This document shows, piece by piece, positions 10,854-23,249 of a stretch of 64,000 bases of DNA (position 1 is the first letter of the stretch; each line of letters starts with the position of its first letter). The position numbers and the translations under genes were made by a program. The stretch is from Ectocarpus siliculosus (taxonomy: Eukaryota; Sar; Phaeophyceae; Ectocarpales; Ectocarpaceae), in the NCBI GenBank assembly GCA_000310025.1, contig FN649726.1, forward strand, positions 1,968,546-2,032,545. Reading direction: 5' to 3'. Below the pieces are notes generated by a model that saw only the letters and a program-made list of their open reading frames with translations, made no database searches and had not been told where the DNA came from.

Positions 10854-13265
10854 CAGGAGAGGACGACACGCTGAGGAATTGCATGGCACACGCTCCCAAC
10901 TGGACAAACCCAATCACCGTGCAGCACGACGGGGGTTGAGGGAAGGGGATGGGGCAAGGGTCACCGCTGGTTCGAGAATTCGCACTCAGGTAAAACACAA
11001 AATTCCAACACAAAATTCCCCAAAACGTTGCGATCTACCAGGACCGCCGTCTTCAAACAACAGGCAGCCCAACAAAGCGTTAAACTCAGTTTCAACATTT
11101 AGTGGCATACACCAAATGTTTCGTATTGCGAACATTTCGTATTAAATGTTTGGAAACAGAAGCCCGGGCAGGCGTAGCATGCCCCGGAAGAGAACGAAAA
11201 ATTTCGTGTAGCGCAAGAGGGGAGTTAGCACCCAGAACATAGAACGGGGCAACACCTCGTTTCCACGGAACTTAACTGGTCTGACAGATGGGAACTAGTG
11301 ACAAATATGTTCTGTATGCGTACGGCGGTCTCAATGTAACACAAGAGTGAGGTCCGACAGAAAGAACGGTTTTCCAAAATAGACGTATTAATTTAGCCAC
11401 AGAAACACAAACTGTTCGAGAAGTTTCCGGGGTGCGTCAAAGTCATTTCAACAGTGTTGAGAAGAATCTGCCGCATGCTCGACTTATCTGAGTTTGTTTG
11501 AGCCTATACACTGAGAGATGAGCCATGCCAGCCGGCACAAAAACGCCTAGGCAGGCATGTTGTACCTTGTAGCATCTCCTGCAGGTCTCCGTTGGGTGAA
11601 CGACAAAGACACCGTGAAGAAACCCGCCGCGAGGTCGGATGCTATTCAACGTCTGTCTTTTTGTAATGTTGCACTGGTCTCGCAGTAGATGAGGCCTTCT
11701 GACGATGGAGGTGGCACGCCCTGCACACTGCGGTAGACAAACAATCTTGGGTCGAACTATCTAGGTTACGCCCTTGCCTGCTGAAGGTTCGGCCATTGTC
11801 TTGGATGGACTCGTTGTTCGTTGAGCTGGACATCGCGACGTGGAATGGTGTTGCGAACTGCACGGCGCCCTGAGAGACTGACAGCAAAGTGACGAACAAG
11901 GGACAGGGAATCGGCGATGGGAGGCAAACTTGGGGGTGCTTGCTTCTGTCGGGTTCGAAAGTTGTCCATATCTTCAATCGAAAAACAACACTTCTCTCTG
12001 TAGATATACGGGAGGCCGATGTGTCTCATCATAGTCCAACTCAAGGCCTGCTCATCCGCCTCTACCTTCCTAATTTCTTGTTGGTTCCTGTTTCAGGTTT
12101 AATTTTAGAACGGCATGGATTGATAAAATATACTCGCCGACGCAGCGGACACCTCTGTAAACAAACCTTGGCTTCAAAGTAAACTCTTGTAATTCAGCAA
12201 TGGCCTTGCGAGAGGGAACCACAACCTACCATACTGTACAGCATTAGGCGAGGTGAGAGGGATCCACACACAAGGAACCACATTCAATGTAGGCACTTCT
12301 GTGTCTTCCCGGTACAATATGCACAACGGAGAATGCAATCACCTGGACCCCGGTTGAGATAGTTATGCTGAGTGTTTGAGGTAGTGCCCCTTGAGACCAA
12401 TGCACTGTAGTATCAGGCAGCCCAAACATTGATAGATAACATATTTTTGTGAGCAGAGACAAGAGCGAGAGGCCTCCCCCCCCTATGCTGCTACCCACCA
12501 ACATTGAGATGTATGTACTGCTGTACACCTCTCTACACTTGGGTGTGAGGGTCTAGTGTGCGACCTGTGCCTGCCCTGCTAGTCTCGACACCTATCACAC
12601 GCCTTTGCACTTGGTGTATACAAAAAGAGTCGAGGGCAGGGCGAGCTTTATTATTGGCTGACGACCACCCCCCTTGTGAATCACCGTCGCCCCTCCAGAC
12701 CTCAAAACGGACGCACTAGCCTGCAGGTACAGTATATTGTACTTGAAGTATAATTTACCTTTACCTCGAAAATATATTCAACCCCCCGCAACCTCGTGCA
12801 AATCATGCTACGGACCAACAGTAGGTCAAGTTGTTGACATCAACCCAGCGGGAATAAACGAAGTGTTAATCGAAATCAAACCCGAGGAACAGTCAATCAA
12901 GCAGTAGGTCCGAGCATTGACCTTCCTCAGTCAGGAGGGATTTCTCCTGCACTCCTTGAACAGCGGTGCACAAAATGTTTTCCATCTCTCTTCTCTCAGT
13001 GAGAATTCTTTGCAATCTTCGAGTGATTGTATGTATGTAGTAGAGATGCTGTGTGTGAGCGCTGATTTAAAGCGATGAAAGAAAGTGTTTTCCACAAGAG
13101 GTGTCTGTAGTCTAATAAGGCTAGTACCAGAATACGTGTAACGGACGGTCTCCGATATATCTTTTGGATATCTTGCAGGTATGATCAAGGTAGTTACCAA
13201 CTGTGTCAGGGAAACCCCAGCCCTTGCCACCCAAGGAGGTTAGAGTGCGAAAGAGTTCAGCGACA

Positions 13266-13310
13266 TACGTGCTCTCTCTCTCTATCTCTCTCTCTTTCTC
13301 TCTGCCGCTT
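13266..13310. repeat. CT-rich microsatellite
   Basis: Interrupted (CT)n tract, CTCTCTCTATCTCTCTCTCT and following bases. Confidence 0.85.
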
Positions 13311-16300
13311 GTACCCTCCCTCGAACTCTGGAAAAGCAAAAAGAAACCCTTAGGATACAGAACCCAAACACGTTCATGTTCCAGTCAAAGCCTGCAACTG
13401 GGAATACACCATGCTATGACCCAGTGCAGATGAAAGGCCGAGCCTAGCCTTGTCTCTCTGCCTCTCTGTCTTCTGTCTGTCTCCAGGCCTGGCTGTTGGA
13501 TCCGGTGGTTATTAGATACCACCAACAACTCGCAACCATCATCCACCACGCGGATCTATCTTTGCACCTTTTCACCTTCGATTTGTGGCGGAGTTGTCTC
13601 CGTGGGAGAGAAGTCTGCCCTTGCCTTCTGCTGCCACTGCACCCCAAGAAGGTGTGTACTGTAGTCCTCTCTGTTGGTGTGATGGTAGCCACTGCTGTGC
13701 ACGAGGAAACGGAGAGAGAACGGTGTATGAAGTGGGAAGTGGGAACCGGGGGAGACGCGGCGGGACGCTCGGGAATGGAGATGTCACTTACCCGTATGAA
13801 AAAAAAAAAAATGATCTTCCCCCTGTTCTTTCGCTCTTTCTCTGCCTCTGATATCCGTCCAAAACGATTTGCGAAATCTCTCTACTCTGTCGGCAGGATA
13901 GAGCACACACCCAGTAAAGGAGCGTGTCTGCTACTGCACATGACACGACCGACCGTGGTGTGTAGTGTACACGCTGCTCCCGTTAAGTCGTGTGTATGTA
14001 CCAAGAAGACACCTCACTTCTCCGTACCTGGTTGGTAGCACCGTCAAACTGGCTCTCTTCCACAGCACCAGTGTAAGTAGATCAGAACGAATCCGCCCAA
14101 CCTTGTAGCTTGCGATGGCAGCAGGAGCCGCGTGAGCCCGATTGTGGAACTGCGGGCGATTATGCGTGGCACATCATCTTGAGAAAATGGAATCGAAGCA
14201 GCCAGTGATACGTGTTGTGAGCACTGTAGAGACGAGAGAAACCTTCACCGGTTATCTGCTGGTCTCATTGCACCTTACAGCAGCAGCAACCATCCTCCAT
14301 GGTACATAATAGCTGAACACACACATATCAGCACAAGATGACAAACAAGAGCGGTAGCAACAACATAGCTACTACAAGCTTGCTGCCTTGGCTGCTGCAA
14401 CTGATTCGGCACGACCTTTTTCTTGGGGGCAAACATCCAGGGGCCCCCGGAAAACATTTCTTATCTTCGGAGACTTTCTGCAGCAGCCGTGTACATGTAG
14501 AGTGTACATAGTCCAATAAAGAACGACGTATGCAATAAGGCGCGTCAGGCAGTGGTAGTAGGGGAATACGTCGCCGGGAGTGACAGCGATAACGTTGGAA
14601 AGTTCATGCAACTCACGTGATGTTGCCGAGTCTGAACGTGGCAACTGCAGCGTGGTCGCCGTGTCTTCAGCGACAGCGCCAGTCGAAAGCCTACTACGTA
14701 CGGTACACACGTCTTTGCCAACAATTAATTCATTTCGCCTGGACATCCGACAAACACGCAGAGCCTCCGTCCACATCTCGCCGCGGACTTCGGTAGATCG
14801 ATGAATGTGTGTCACGGGCGGAATGGTATTAAGCTTGCGCATGGCGCGCGTCTGCTGCATTCGTCGTCAGGGGAGATTCATCATGCGTTTCCGTTTTCAC
14901 AGGGTTTGCAGACAGCGGCGGCTCCCTTTGCTCGGAATTGGCATCGATCGAGGTAGAAAGTCTAGACACTTACTTCAGTTTCCTCTGAAAGGCGCGCTCT
15001 TGTCGGTGTGCTCTCTCGCGCATACGTTCTGCCCAAGCGATATTCATTTTCCTCGCCCAGCTGTGACTAACGGCAGAACGGCAGTACGAACGCGGCCCAG
15101 TGCCCAGTGACAGAAATATTGTTCTGTCTCAGCTACTGCACTCCGACCGGGAACCGACACGAACTTGTGTTCCTTTTTACAAGGGGGAGAGGGGCAGGGG
15201 GCAGGGTCCCGAAGCGAGAGTCAAGCGAAAGGGTTATAGAGACAACAAGCACTACTGCTGTAGGGTTAACATGTATCGGAAAGGACAAATAAGGAGAGAG
15301 TGTGAGGCGTGGATGTGGTAGGGTCATGGACGAATGGATGAGGTTTGAGATTGATTCTGGACTGGCTGTGTTTTCGTTTGTGGCACGCCGCGTCCACCTT
15401 CAGCCGCCCAAACGGCGAGATATGCATACAAGACTACTACTACTACTACTGCTGTCTCACGAAAAAAATTGAGTCCGACATTGCAATTCAATTCTTGAAC
15501 AACCTATTTCGTACAACTTTGAGTGTCGAGAGTTGGGAACGACTTGCATTTACTCTTCAAACTAAGAAACCGGGCTGGCACCGTCCAATACACAACCTCG
15601 ACGGCGAGTGAAACACACACACCCGCCCGCGCACGGTGCGATTCTCTCTGTGGTTTCTGTCTGGTCTGCCGCTGGATTCTTCTGGTTCTGGGGGCTTCGC
15701 AGAAGACAGTCTATAGAAGACGCCCCCCCCTTGACAATAAGTTCAAAAAATTGGTTTGTGGTGTGGTTACTTGCTCCGCCAACGCGCGCGTGGCCGACAT
15801 ACTAAAGACGAAAGACCGTTAGACTCCTGGGCGAACACAAGACCTGCAACAGGAAGCCAAACACTATGCTTGGATATGTGTGTGTGAGATGGAGAGATGG
15901 AAAACCACAAAGGTTCGTCACATGAGTGACTGATGGCAGACCTGAGACGCTACACACGTACGCCGGATGGGCCCGCCGTGTCATGCTGTACATCCAGCAT
16001 CCAGCACCACCACCGCGATCACTGGAGGCCGCCGGTAAGCCTTTGCTCGGTTGTTCGTCTCTTTCTCATCTCTTAACTTGAACGCGCTCCGTGCCCCTTT
16101 CCCTTTTTCCCGAAATGCATGGTGTTCATGCTGTTCGAGGTCTCGTCGTTTGAGAGAAAAAAAAGAGGACTAACAATTATTATAGGAAGGGAATTAATTG
16201 TTCGTTGTTGGCGTGTGCCCTTGCGGCGCCCGCTCAAACGTTACAACCTGCTGCATTTTATACTCCGTATGCATTTGCATACGGTACAACCTAAAGATAT

Positions 16301-16341
16301 GCTTGCCATGATTGCTGTGATTGAGTCTGTGTACAGCAGGG

Positions 16342-16385
16342 ACATCAAATCAAGCCCACAAATCAGCATGATTCCACAACGACAG
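16342..16385 (+). repeat. Short dispersed repeat, copy 1
   Basis: About 40 bp containing AGCCCACAAATCAGCATG and CCACAAC. It closely matches 19704-19742, which lies at the left end of the reverse-transcriptase remnant. It may be a fragment of the same element family. Confidence 0.6.
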
Positions 16386-16661
16386 AGAAAAGGGTTTGAC
16401 GCTGGCTCTTTTCTTATACTTTAGTCCAACATAAAGAAACAAAACAACCTTCCTGCCGGAGGAACCTGGTACTTAGTACTAAATTTCAGTAGAGGACACC
16501 ATCAAGAGGCGTCGTGCGTGCTGGCACGCGTTCAGGTTTTCAACTGGAGCTGAAATATCGAAGGTCGCAGAAGCGTCTGAAAACAGTCCGAAATCTGCGC
16601 CCGAAGCAAGCGGCATCCAACATTTGTCACAGCCCTGCTCACTGCCACGGACCGTAAACAC

Positions 16662-16790
16662 CTGAACTGCGGGTGAAACCCCTGAACTGCGGGTTTACAG
16701 CAGTAGCTGATATCTGATGGCATCAGCTACTGCTGTACACCCGCAGTATATCTGATGGCATCAGCTATTGCTGTAAACCCGCAGTTCAGG
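16662..16790. repeat. Fold-back element (nested inverted and direct repeats)
   Basis: Arms 16681-16711 and 16760-16790 (31 nt each) are reverse complements with one mismatch, beginning CCTGAACTGCGGGTTTACAG. Inside, a 36-nt unit (TATCTGATGGCATCAGCTAC...) is repeated at 16711-16746 and 16749-16784. A partial left-end copy sits at 16662-16676. The structure resembles a small fold-back or MITE-like element. No flanking target-site duplication was established. Confidence 0.8.
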
Positions 16791-17305
16791 AGACTGGGGT
16801 CAGTGGCGGCGAGCACAAGCAGTACAAGACACTGGGTAATGGTCTACAAATTTTGCGAAGATTTGCGGAGATTTCACAGGCCGCTACTGCTGTAATACAA
16901 ATACGATCCTCGATATCACCACCACAGAAGAAGATTTGAGCGCGCCAACACGCACCCCCCGCTGCTATAGGATGTCCTCTAGTGATGTTAGTACTATGCA
17001 CCAGGTTCCTGGCAACACAGACCTTATTTGAGCGCCTGCCGTTTTGGCTCTTTTGACTTGAATAGAATGGTGTGAATTTTGATCTTGATTTCAAAGGAGG
17101 CGTGTGGAGGTAGACGCGTGAAATGTACGTTTTGAGAAGACTCTACTGCCTCCCTGTGCGAGAATCAACGATTTCTGTCTTTCGCGATGCCTTCCGACTG
17201 GTCTTGTGTGTCTATTGTGCGTTTTCTGGTGCTCTTGCGTTTGTCTTCAAAATTGGTCAACATCAAAATTCTTGTTGCACCCCCTTTTAAACGAATGCTC
17301 CGAAG

Positions 17306-17690
17306 TTAAACGGGCGAACGACCCAACAGGGTTACCCTGGTCGATAAACGATTCAGCTGGAACATGCTACTCAACGGCGTGAAATGAACGCAAATGATTG
17401 GTTGGCATCCCGTGGGGTCGAAAGGGTTGGGAAAGGATTTCCGCGGAGGAAATGGTTGATGGACGGTCGAATTTCCCGTCAGGTCAGGGTACATTTATTT
17501 CCGACATCAGGGTACGCTTCTGGAGAAAAGTAGCCACGGCAGGGTACACCCCGTCCTTTTCACGACGCGGCGGGGTGAAAGTGGTCCTTCCATTCATCTG
17601 GGTTCATTTCACGCTGTTGAATAGTATGTACCCAGCTGAGTCGCTTTTCGACCAGGGTGTATACCTGTTGTGTCGTTTGCCCGAAATCAA
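17306..17690. repeat. Large imperfect inverted repeat
   Basis: The segment about 17306-17400, read on the minus strand, matches about 17595-17690 on the plus strand. Shared blocks include GTTCATTTCACGC, GTTGA(A/G)TAG, CAGCTGA and TCGACCAGGGT. Arms are roughly 90 bp with about 190 bp between them. The arms encode similar short peptides (VHFTPLSSMF and VHFTLLNSMY), suggesting either a decayed inverted duplication or a fold-back element. Confidence 0.65.
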
Positions 17691-17699
17691 ATATCGGTC

Positions 17700-19700
17700 T
17701 GGTCTGATCATCGTTGTCATGCTATGCAACGTTGCCCGATGATACGCCGTTAACATCGTGTCGGAAAGGTTGTGCAGTGCAAGTTCTGAAATATGACCGA
17801 GCTCGCGGAGCTTCGAGGGAAGTAGTCGAGAAATACCGGTAGGGGTGGATCCCAGGAACTAATGTACGCTGCACGTGCTACGGATTGGAAGAACTTGCTG
17901 TGTTGGCGGTTGGGGGCAACAAAGTGGAATGAGTATCCCGGAGGGCAGGAAGATGGAAGTCAGACGAATGAGACGAATGAGTAGCCGTACACATTACGCA
18001 ACATGGAGGACTCGCGAATGGTGTCCGGTACGAAGTAGCAAGTCGAGAGTCAATCGGGGGAAGGCCCGGTGTGGGGTAGTCAGTAACAGGAGCTAATCCC
18101 ACTGCATGAGTAGTGCCACGACTACCTCGAAGTTGGCGAAGAAAATGGTAGGGTACCATTTTGGCCACTTGGTCATCTGACACTCTTGAGACTACTGAGT
18201 GCAGTGAGATTGGTTCCTGTCGAGGCAACAGCACTGTCACTGCAGTCGCTGTGCAGCTATTCCTTCAGCTGCAGCTACAAAGTAGCTGGCATGTGACGCG
18301 AGGTTAGGTAGGCAAAACACACAGAGTGATCTTATTGTTCACACAGACGCCCAAGCTGTCTTCACCTGACGGTTACAGACTTGGCAACGCCTTCACAATA
18401 CCGCATAAACCCATGCAGTAGAATAGAGTCGTTCTTGTACTGCAAATACTCCAACATGTCCTCTCAAGAACGACGTCATTCTAGTACTAATGCATCAGAT
18501 CCAATTCTCTCTCACTGTCCTCTCGAAACAATATCCATGTCCTCTCGAAACAATGCTATCTTAAGAACTTCTGGCTCAATATGAATTATTTTGCCTTTCT
18601 CAGCTGCATTGCATCAGCAGCGAGTGCTTTCCTTCAACACAAATCTCCCGAATATTATTTTTAACATATACACACACATACAACCATCCAACCCTCATGA
18701 CATAAAACTCTGATTACGAACAGGGGAGGTGATAAACTCGACTTGTTTCCCTTCGGCAGCGTCTTGACATCTCCATGCCTTCTTGTTCTCGCGCTGCGAT
18801 TGCCACCGCAGATCTTCCATTCAACTTCGACTATTAATACTTCATCATGATTCTGTCGTCTCCTTCGTCTTGGTAACCTGTTTGATGTGGTTCAATTTTC
18901 GCTCAAAAAGAATGTTCGGGCACGTTGGTTGCTGTGTAGTATTGTTTTAGCTCGCTCCTCCCGGCGGCCGGCGGCTGCTTTTCCGGCTCGGGAATAGTAT
19001 CAGCTGCGAAACTCCCGCGGTAGTCTTTCTTGCTGCCCTCAAGGGATACCCGTGACGCTTGCTATAGCCTCCTCGTTGCAGCGTCCTGGCTCCCACGGCC
19101 GGTACGGATCCGCCCTCGGGTTATTCGAGGCTGCCGCTGAATCGAACACTGTTTCCGCTCCCGTGAAGGTCTTCTTGGTCTCTACGGTCGTAGCCGTCCC
19201 AGGACGTTCTTCTCCGTACGGTATCTCGTTATTTGGTCGGGAAACTCTGATGTATTGAAATTCCTGCGAGCACGATCTCGTCTTCTTCTTCTTCTTGTTC
19301 AGTGATGCCTGGTGACTGCTTTCTGCCAGCGACAACGAACCCACTCCTGTGAATCGTTAGTCTCGATGTACCCTGCACTTGTATGTGATCGTCAGCGAGC
19401 TATTCAAATACCGCTACTGTAGGCACAATCGACACCTGCTTGTTGGTAGCTTCGATATCCTCGTTCGCATCAGCCGCACTGCAGGAAAGATCACCCTCGG
19501 TTGCTGCTTGGAGGGAAAAGAGAGCGACACTATTTTTTGCGAGCGAGGCAGAGGCACGATAGAAAGGACGTAGAAAGGTGTCTGCGGGAAACGTGCTCTC
19601 TGCCAGTTTGGTATCTCTCTCTTCCCTCGGGTTTTAGGAAAATAATAATAAACGCAATTCGAAAGAAATCAATTCGAAATGTCCCAATAAACTTTGGTTT
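17700..19700. other. Gene-free stretch
   Basis: No exon supported. It holds short imperfect repeats (for example TGTCCTCTCGAAACAAT twice near 18516-18555) and low-complexity CTTCTT tracts. Nothing else recognised. Confidence 0.45.
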
Positions 19701-19703
19701 GAC

Positions 19704-20600
19704 ATCAAGCCCACAAATCAGCATGGTTCCACAACAACAGAGTGACGATGATATGATATGTGTAGGATCTGATGGCAGCAACACCAACATGCATGCCATG
19801 CGAACGGGGCCGACACAAAAATACACATCGTCGTGGTTGACAACGCAAGGGTTGTCAGCAGATGAAAGAATGCTGCCTGATCTATATCGGGAGGCAATCG
19901 GTCGTGTACTGGGGAGTCACCATCGAGCAGACTGCGACACAGGCAAACTTTGTGGTGCAGGTGCATTATTGCCATGCAAGGACCGCTTGAGCCGAGCCCA
20001 CTCCCTTGTCTGCACCAAGACCGGCGCCTCAACCTACCTCCATAAATAACAGGATGGTTCGAGTAGTCCTCAAGACACTGCGCGAGTGCCATATGCCCAT
20101 CGCCGCTGAGGATTCTTCCCCTTTTACCACAGGCACTGGTAGGGGAAAGAGGCTATACAAGATGGATGTGGTAATCCCCCCAGGATTACACGCAGGAGAG
20201 AAGGAAGAGGAACTCTGCACCAAGTCCATTCTTATAGACGTAACAATTGTCAACCCATCCGCAGGTCGAAGCATCGACAAGTCGATCCAAAAGCCAGGAT
20301 CCTCCCTCGAAGATTGAGCTGCAAGTAAGGCAAATCACAACCCGGCTAGATCTTACTGCTGCTTTTTCAACGTATGGGGGTCTTGGCAAAGGCACCAATC
20401 GATTCATCGTTGCTATCGCCAACTACTTGGCGCACGAAGCTTTTTGCCGGGGGAATTTTGACGACGAAAGAGCCCTAGTTCGCCAGAACTTTTTTCATAC
20501 CAACAGGATTCGGAGACGGTTTACCTTCGAGCTAGCTCGTTTTCTGTCGATGCGAACTCGCGATGTGTTCAAGCGTCATGGGTTACTGATCGACCAACTT
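19704..20600 (+). pseudogene. C-terminal remnant of a non-LTR-type reverse transcriptase polyprotein
   Basis: Three successive plus-strand frames, shifted against each other, read like the C-terminal end of retroelement polyproteins. First a segment with ADERMLPDLYREAIG followed by Cys/His-spaced residues (about 19850-20040). Then a frame with NNRMVRVVLKTLREC and ILIDVTIVNPSAG (about 20045-20275), matching the usual H-N-x-V-R-x-x-L and L-D-V-T-V-x-N-P pattern. Then AAFSTYGGLGKGTNRF (about 20356-20405), matching the usual F-S-T-Y-G-G-x-G block. No reverse-transcriptase catalytic YxDD or endonuclease was seen. The frame shifts show the copy is decayed. The family assignment rests on pattern memory. 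Confidence 0.55.
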
Positions 20601-21101
20601 CCACCAGGGCCAATCGGTTGGGATCTCTGCGACAACGATAGTAATGAGGGTAATTATTTTGGGAGTGACGGAGACGAAGGAAAGGGAAAGGGAAGAAATG
20701 AGGACGAAGACGACAATGGAGGAGGAAAACATGGAGGAGGGGTGGAAGAGAGCAAAGGGTTTGAGCCAGATGACCTTCCCCAAAACAAAAAACGCAGGAC
20801 TAGGAAAGAACTGCCCAGAGATTCTTGTCAAAATGATTGTCAGATTGATGGTAGGGAAAACAAGGAGGATAATGGTGAAAGTACTCCTAAACGAACTAGA
20901 GTACAAGGTAATAACCTTGGTAGACGCGTCCAGTTTTCTTCTGTTGCTGCCGTTTCTGTCTTTGATCCGAAGGATAGCCTTGCCTCCCCCATGCTGCCGC
21001 CTCACGGGGTCCCAGTTCATGGCAGACAGAAGTGTTTTTTGTTTTCAACGGCACTAAGGCTGACGTCTTTTCATTGGTCAGCCGGTAAGCGCGGTCGATG
21101 A
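20310..21101 (+). other. Open tail reading frame downstream of the RT remnant
   Basis: A continuous frame runs from the third RT-remnant segment through a highly charged Asp/Glu/Lys/Gly-rich stretch (about 20640-20910) to a stop at 21101. The acidic-basic tail (GNYFGSDGDEGKGKGR) could be the hydrophilic C-terminus of the element protein. Its last part overlaps the dispersed repeat at 20937-21120. Whether any of it is expressed is unknown. Confidence 0.35.
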
Positions 21102-21120
21102 TAATAACAAAAAAACACAC
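20937..21120 (-). repeat. Dispersed repeat family, copy 1
   Basis: Read on the minus strand, this segment aligns with 57873-58015 (+) over about 140 bp and partly with 21121-21380. Shared blocks include ACCGGCTGACCAATGAAAA, CGTCAG, GTTGAAAA and GGGACCCCGTG. The translated versions are also alike (RLTNEKTS and RLTNENTS), so the family is unmistakable though diverged. Confidence 0.75.
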
Positions 21121-21180
21121 GATGGCGTCTTTTCACTGGGCAGCCGGTTAGCGCGGTCGATGGAAATAATCAAAACACAC
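21059..21180. repeat. About 60-bp tandem duplication
   Basis: Units 21059-21120 and 21121-21180 share GTCTTTTCA(T/C)TGG, CAGCCGGT, AGCGCGGTCGATG and the end AAAACACAC. The duplicated block is the edge of the dispersed repeat family. Confidence 0.85.
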
Positions 21181-21246
21181 GAACGCGTAGTCGCGAAAGC
21201 GGAAGCCTCGGTACGCGTACTACGGTACTACTACGTGCATTTCTCT

Positions 21247-21380
21247 CCATCTGCCACCGTCGTCTCTGTCTGTAATCCGGAGAATAGTCTAGGCTCTCCC
21301 ATGACTGACGCCCCCTCACTGCTGTGTGTCCCAGACCATGGCCTATGGAAGGAGAAGCGTTGTTTTCTCTAGTCAGCCGC
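21247..21380 (-). repeat. Dispersed repeat family, copy 2 (diverged)
   Basis: Resembles 20940-21055 in order and spacing: GTC(G/T)TCTCTGTCT, ATCCG, then GCCTCCCCCATG versus GCTCTCCCATG, then CATGG and GTTTTCT. It is more degraded than copies 1 and 3. Confidence 0.5.
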
Positions 21381-23220
21381 ACGGAATGACATCTACCTGT
21401 TGTCTGTCTGTCTGTCTGTTCATTTGTCAGCGGGTTGAGCCGGGTCGATGCTACCGATGCTACTGTAGTAATGACTACTACAGTAGTAGTACAGTAGTAC
21501 TTATACACATGTACTTTTACCTGGAGAGCAGACAGAACTACTGTATCACCCCTCGCTCGCGCGGAATTTTCCTCCAAACACGAGAGACACGCGATGCGTG
21601 CCTACTACGGGCAAGCACGCCGTGCTGTGCCATAGGCAGCAGGTCTGTTGTTGTCGATCCGGAAGCAAGCGAGGTTCGGCAGGCGGCGGGATTGATTAAA
21701 TAAATGTGCCCATCTATCTGTGTGTGCCTACATGCCTGTTTTTTTCGGGATTTTTGTCATGTTGGCGCAGACCAAAAAGGTGGTTATTGACGCAGACTAT
21801 ATAGAAACCAACACGAATCGGCCGAGTGGAGGCATGGTGCTATGTTTGGCTGGCACATCTGATGTGTTTCAGCTTTACAGCAGTGCCTGCTGTCATGCAC
21901 CATCTGTTTTTTTTTTCCCCGCGAGAGTTTGGCGACGACAAAGTCGCTCTAACAGTATCTGTCTCTCATACTAGTCGGTTTTTTTTTTTGGCGAGAGTTT
22001 GACTGGCAACCAATGGTTGTTGTTTCATGTCTAACGGGCATCCCCCCCCCAAAAGACCTGTCTCTCCCCCAACACCGTGGGGGCCCCAACCCCAAATCCC
22101 AAACCCCAAACGGCATCGGGGACACGATGCTACAGCAGCAGCATTATTACAGTAGCACATATCGCCACGAGGAGCAAAGCAGCAGTAGGTGGTGGTGTTT
22201 TGCCGTCTCAGGGCCGTTTTAAACAGAGCACTTTTTTTGAAAAGTTGGAATGATTTCAAATTGGGAAACTTTGCGCGGGAGTTTGAAGGCAATAAATTTG
22301 AAAACTTTCCAAAAGTTTGGAACCTAAACTACCATTGCAAAGTTCTGGGGCCCTGGTCACTTCCAAATGTTTGGAAGAAGTTTTTATGTTTTCGATGACT
22401 TCCAATTTGTTTTTTGTGTTTGTAAATTTGGAAAGAACAGCCATGATTCAAATGGCCCTCATCTTGTACTACGGTGGTACTACAGCAGGCACTTGTTACT
22501 CTGAATCCGAGGCTGGTTGGACCGCTACTTTTTCCTCCGCGGCTTCGTTGTCGGGAGCCTCCTGTCTGTATATATACCAACCGTCTTCGTGGTCTTTTGG
22601 CTGGCTTTGGTGGACGTTTTGCGTTGTTCAGCCAGCCGTTGGATTGGGTCCCTTTGGGCACTAGCATACCAGATGGCATTGATTATGAGCAGGCAGGTGG
22701 TTCACCGGAAACACAGAGGTGCACGTAGCTCTCCGACGCACCGGATATCCTGCCGCGGCATGCACTAAACCCCTGGGTCGCTCATGATTTTGGTCGTCCA
22801 GCGAACAAAGAAGATGTGTTTGCCCGTTTTGCCAACGGCTTTTTATTTTGGGTAGTGATACCGATTCGACCAGCAATATTATTTGTTTACTAGTTTCGTC
22901 ACCCTAGTCGGACACGCATGTATGTATGTATGTGAGGCTGCATGTGGGGAGATACTACCATAACTCCCAAGGCGTCGAGGTTCTGTGCTGCAACGATCGC
23001 GTCCGTCCATTTGTGTAGGGGGCTGTGTGATAACGCAGTTCACGTCGCGAGAAATGTTTGCAAGCTTCGTGATTTATTTTCCCTTATACACGCAAGAGTT
23101 GGACGCATCGGATTGTTTCGTCACCGTGGCTGCAATTTAAACACAGATCGCCGGACTGCTGTTGTCAGTGTCCCGGGTGGCTAGCCCGAACGCAACGATG
23201 GGCGTTGGGTCCCGAATGTC
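21381..23220. other. Gene-free stretch with small palindromes
   Basis: Nothing coding is supported. It contains a short palindromic run of CTACTACAGTAGTAGT (about 21470-21500), homopolymer runs, and an A/T-rich block with repeated TTTGGAA/TTTGAAA words (about 22245-22440). Confidence 0.45.
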
Positions 23221-23249
23221 ATGATGATCTCGAGGTTTGACTGTGGTTT

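Larger units (their letters stand above)
9611..16660. other. Long gene-poor region
   Basis: Seven kilobases with no exon I can support by domain or phased splice sites. It holds CT-rich and ACT microsatellites (about 13266-13310, 15438-15462), scattered TACAGCAGTA-type motifs, and many short open frames on both strands without family resemblance. A TATA-like element and a short ORF near 10.3-10.9 kb are listed separately as a weak candidate. Confidence 0.45.

Noticed and set aside
12931-13230. Minus-strand peptide with SGTSLIRLQTPL, resembling a transposon-derived phrase seen in animal data
   Set aside because: Single short match, no flanking element structure; likely coincidence.
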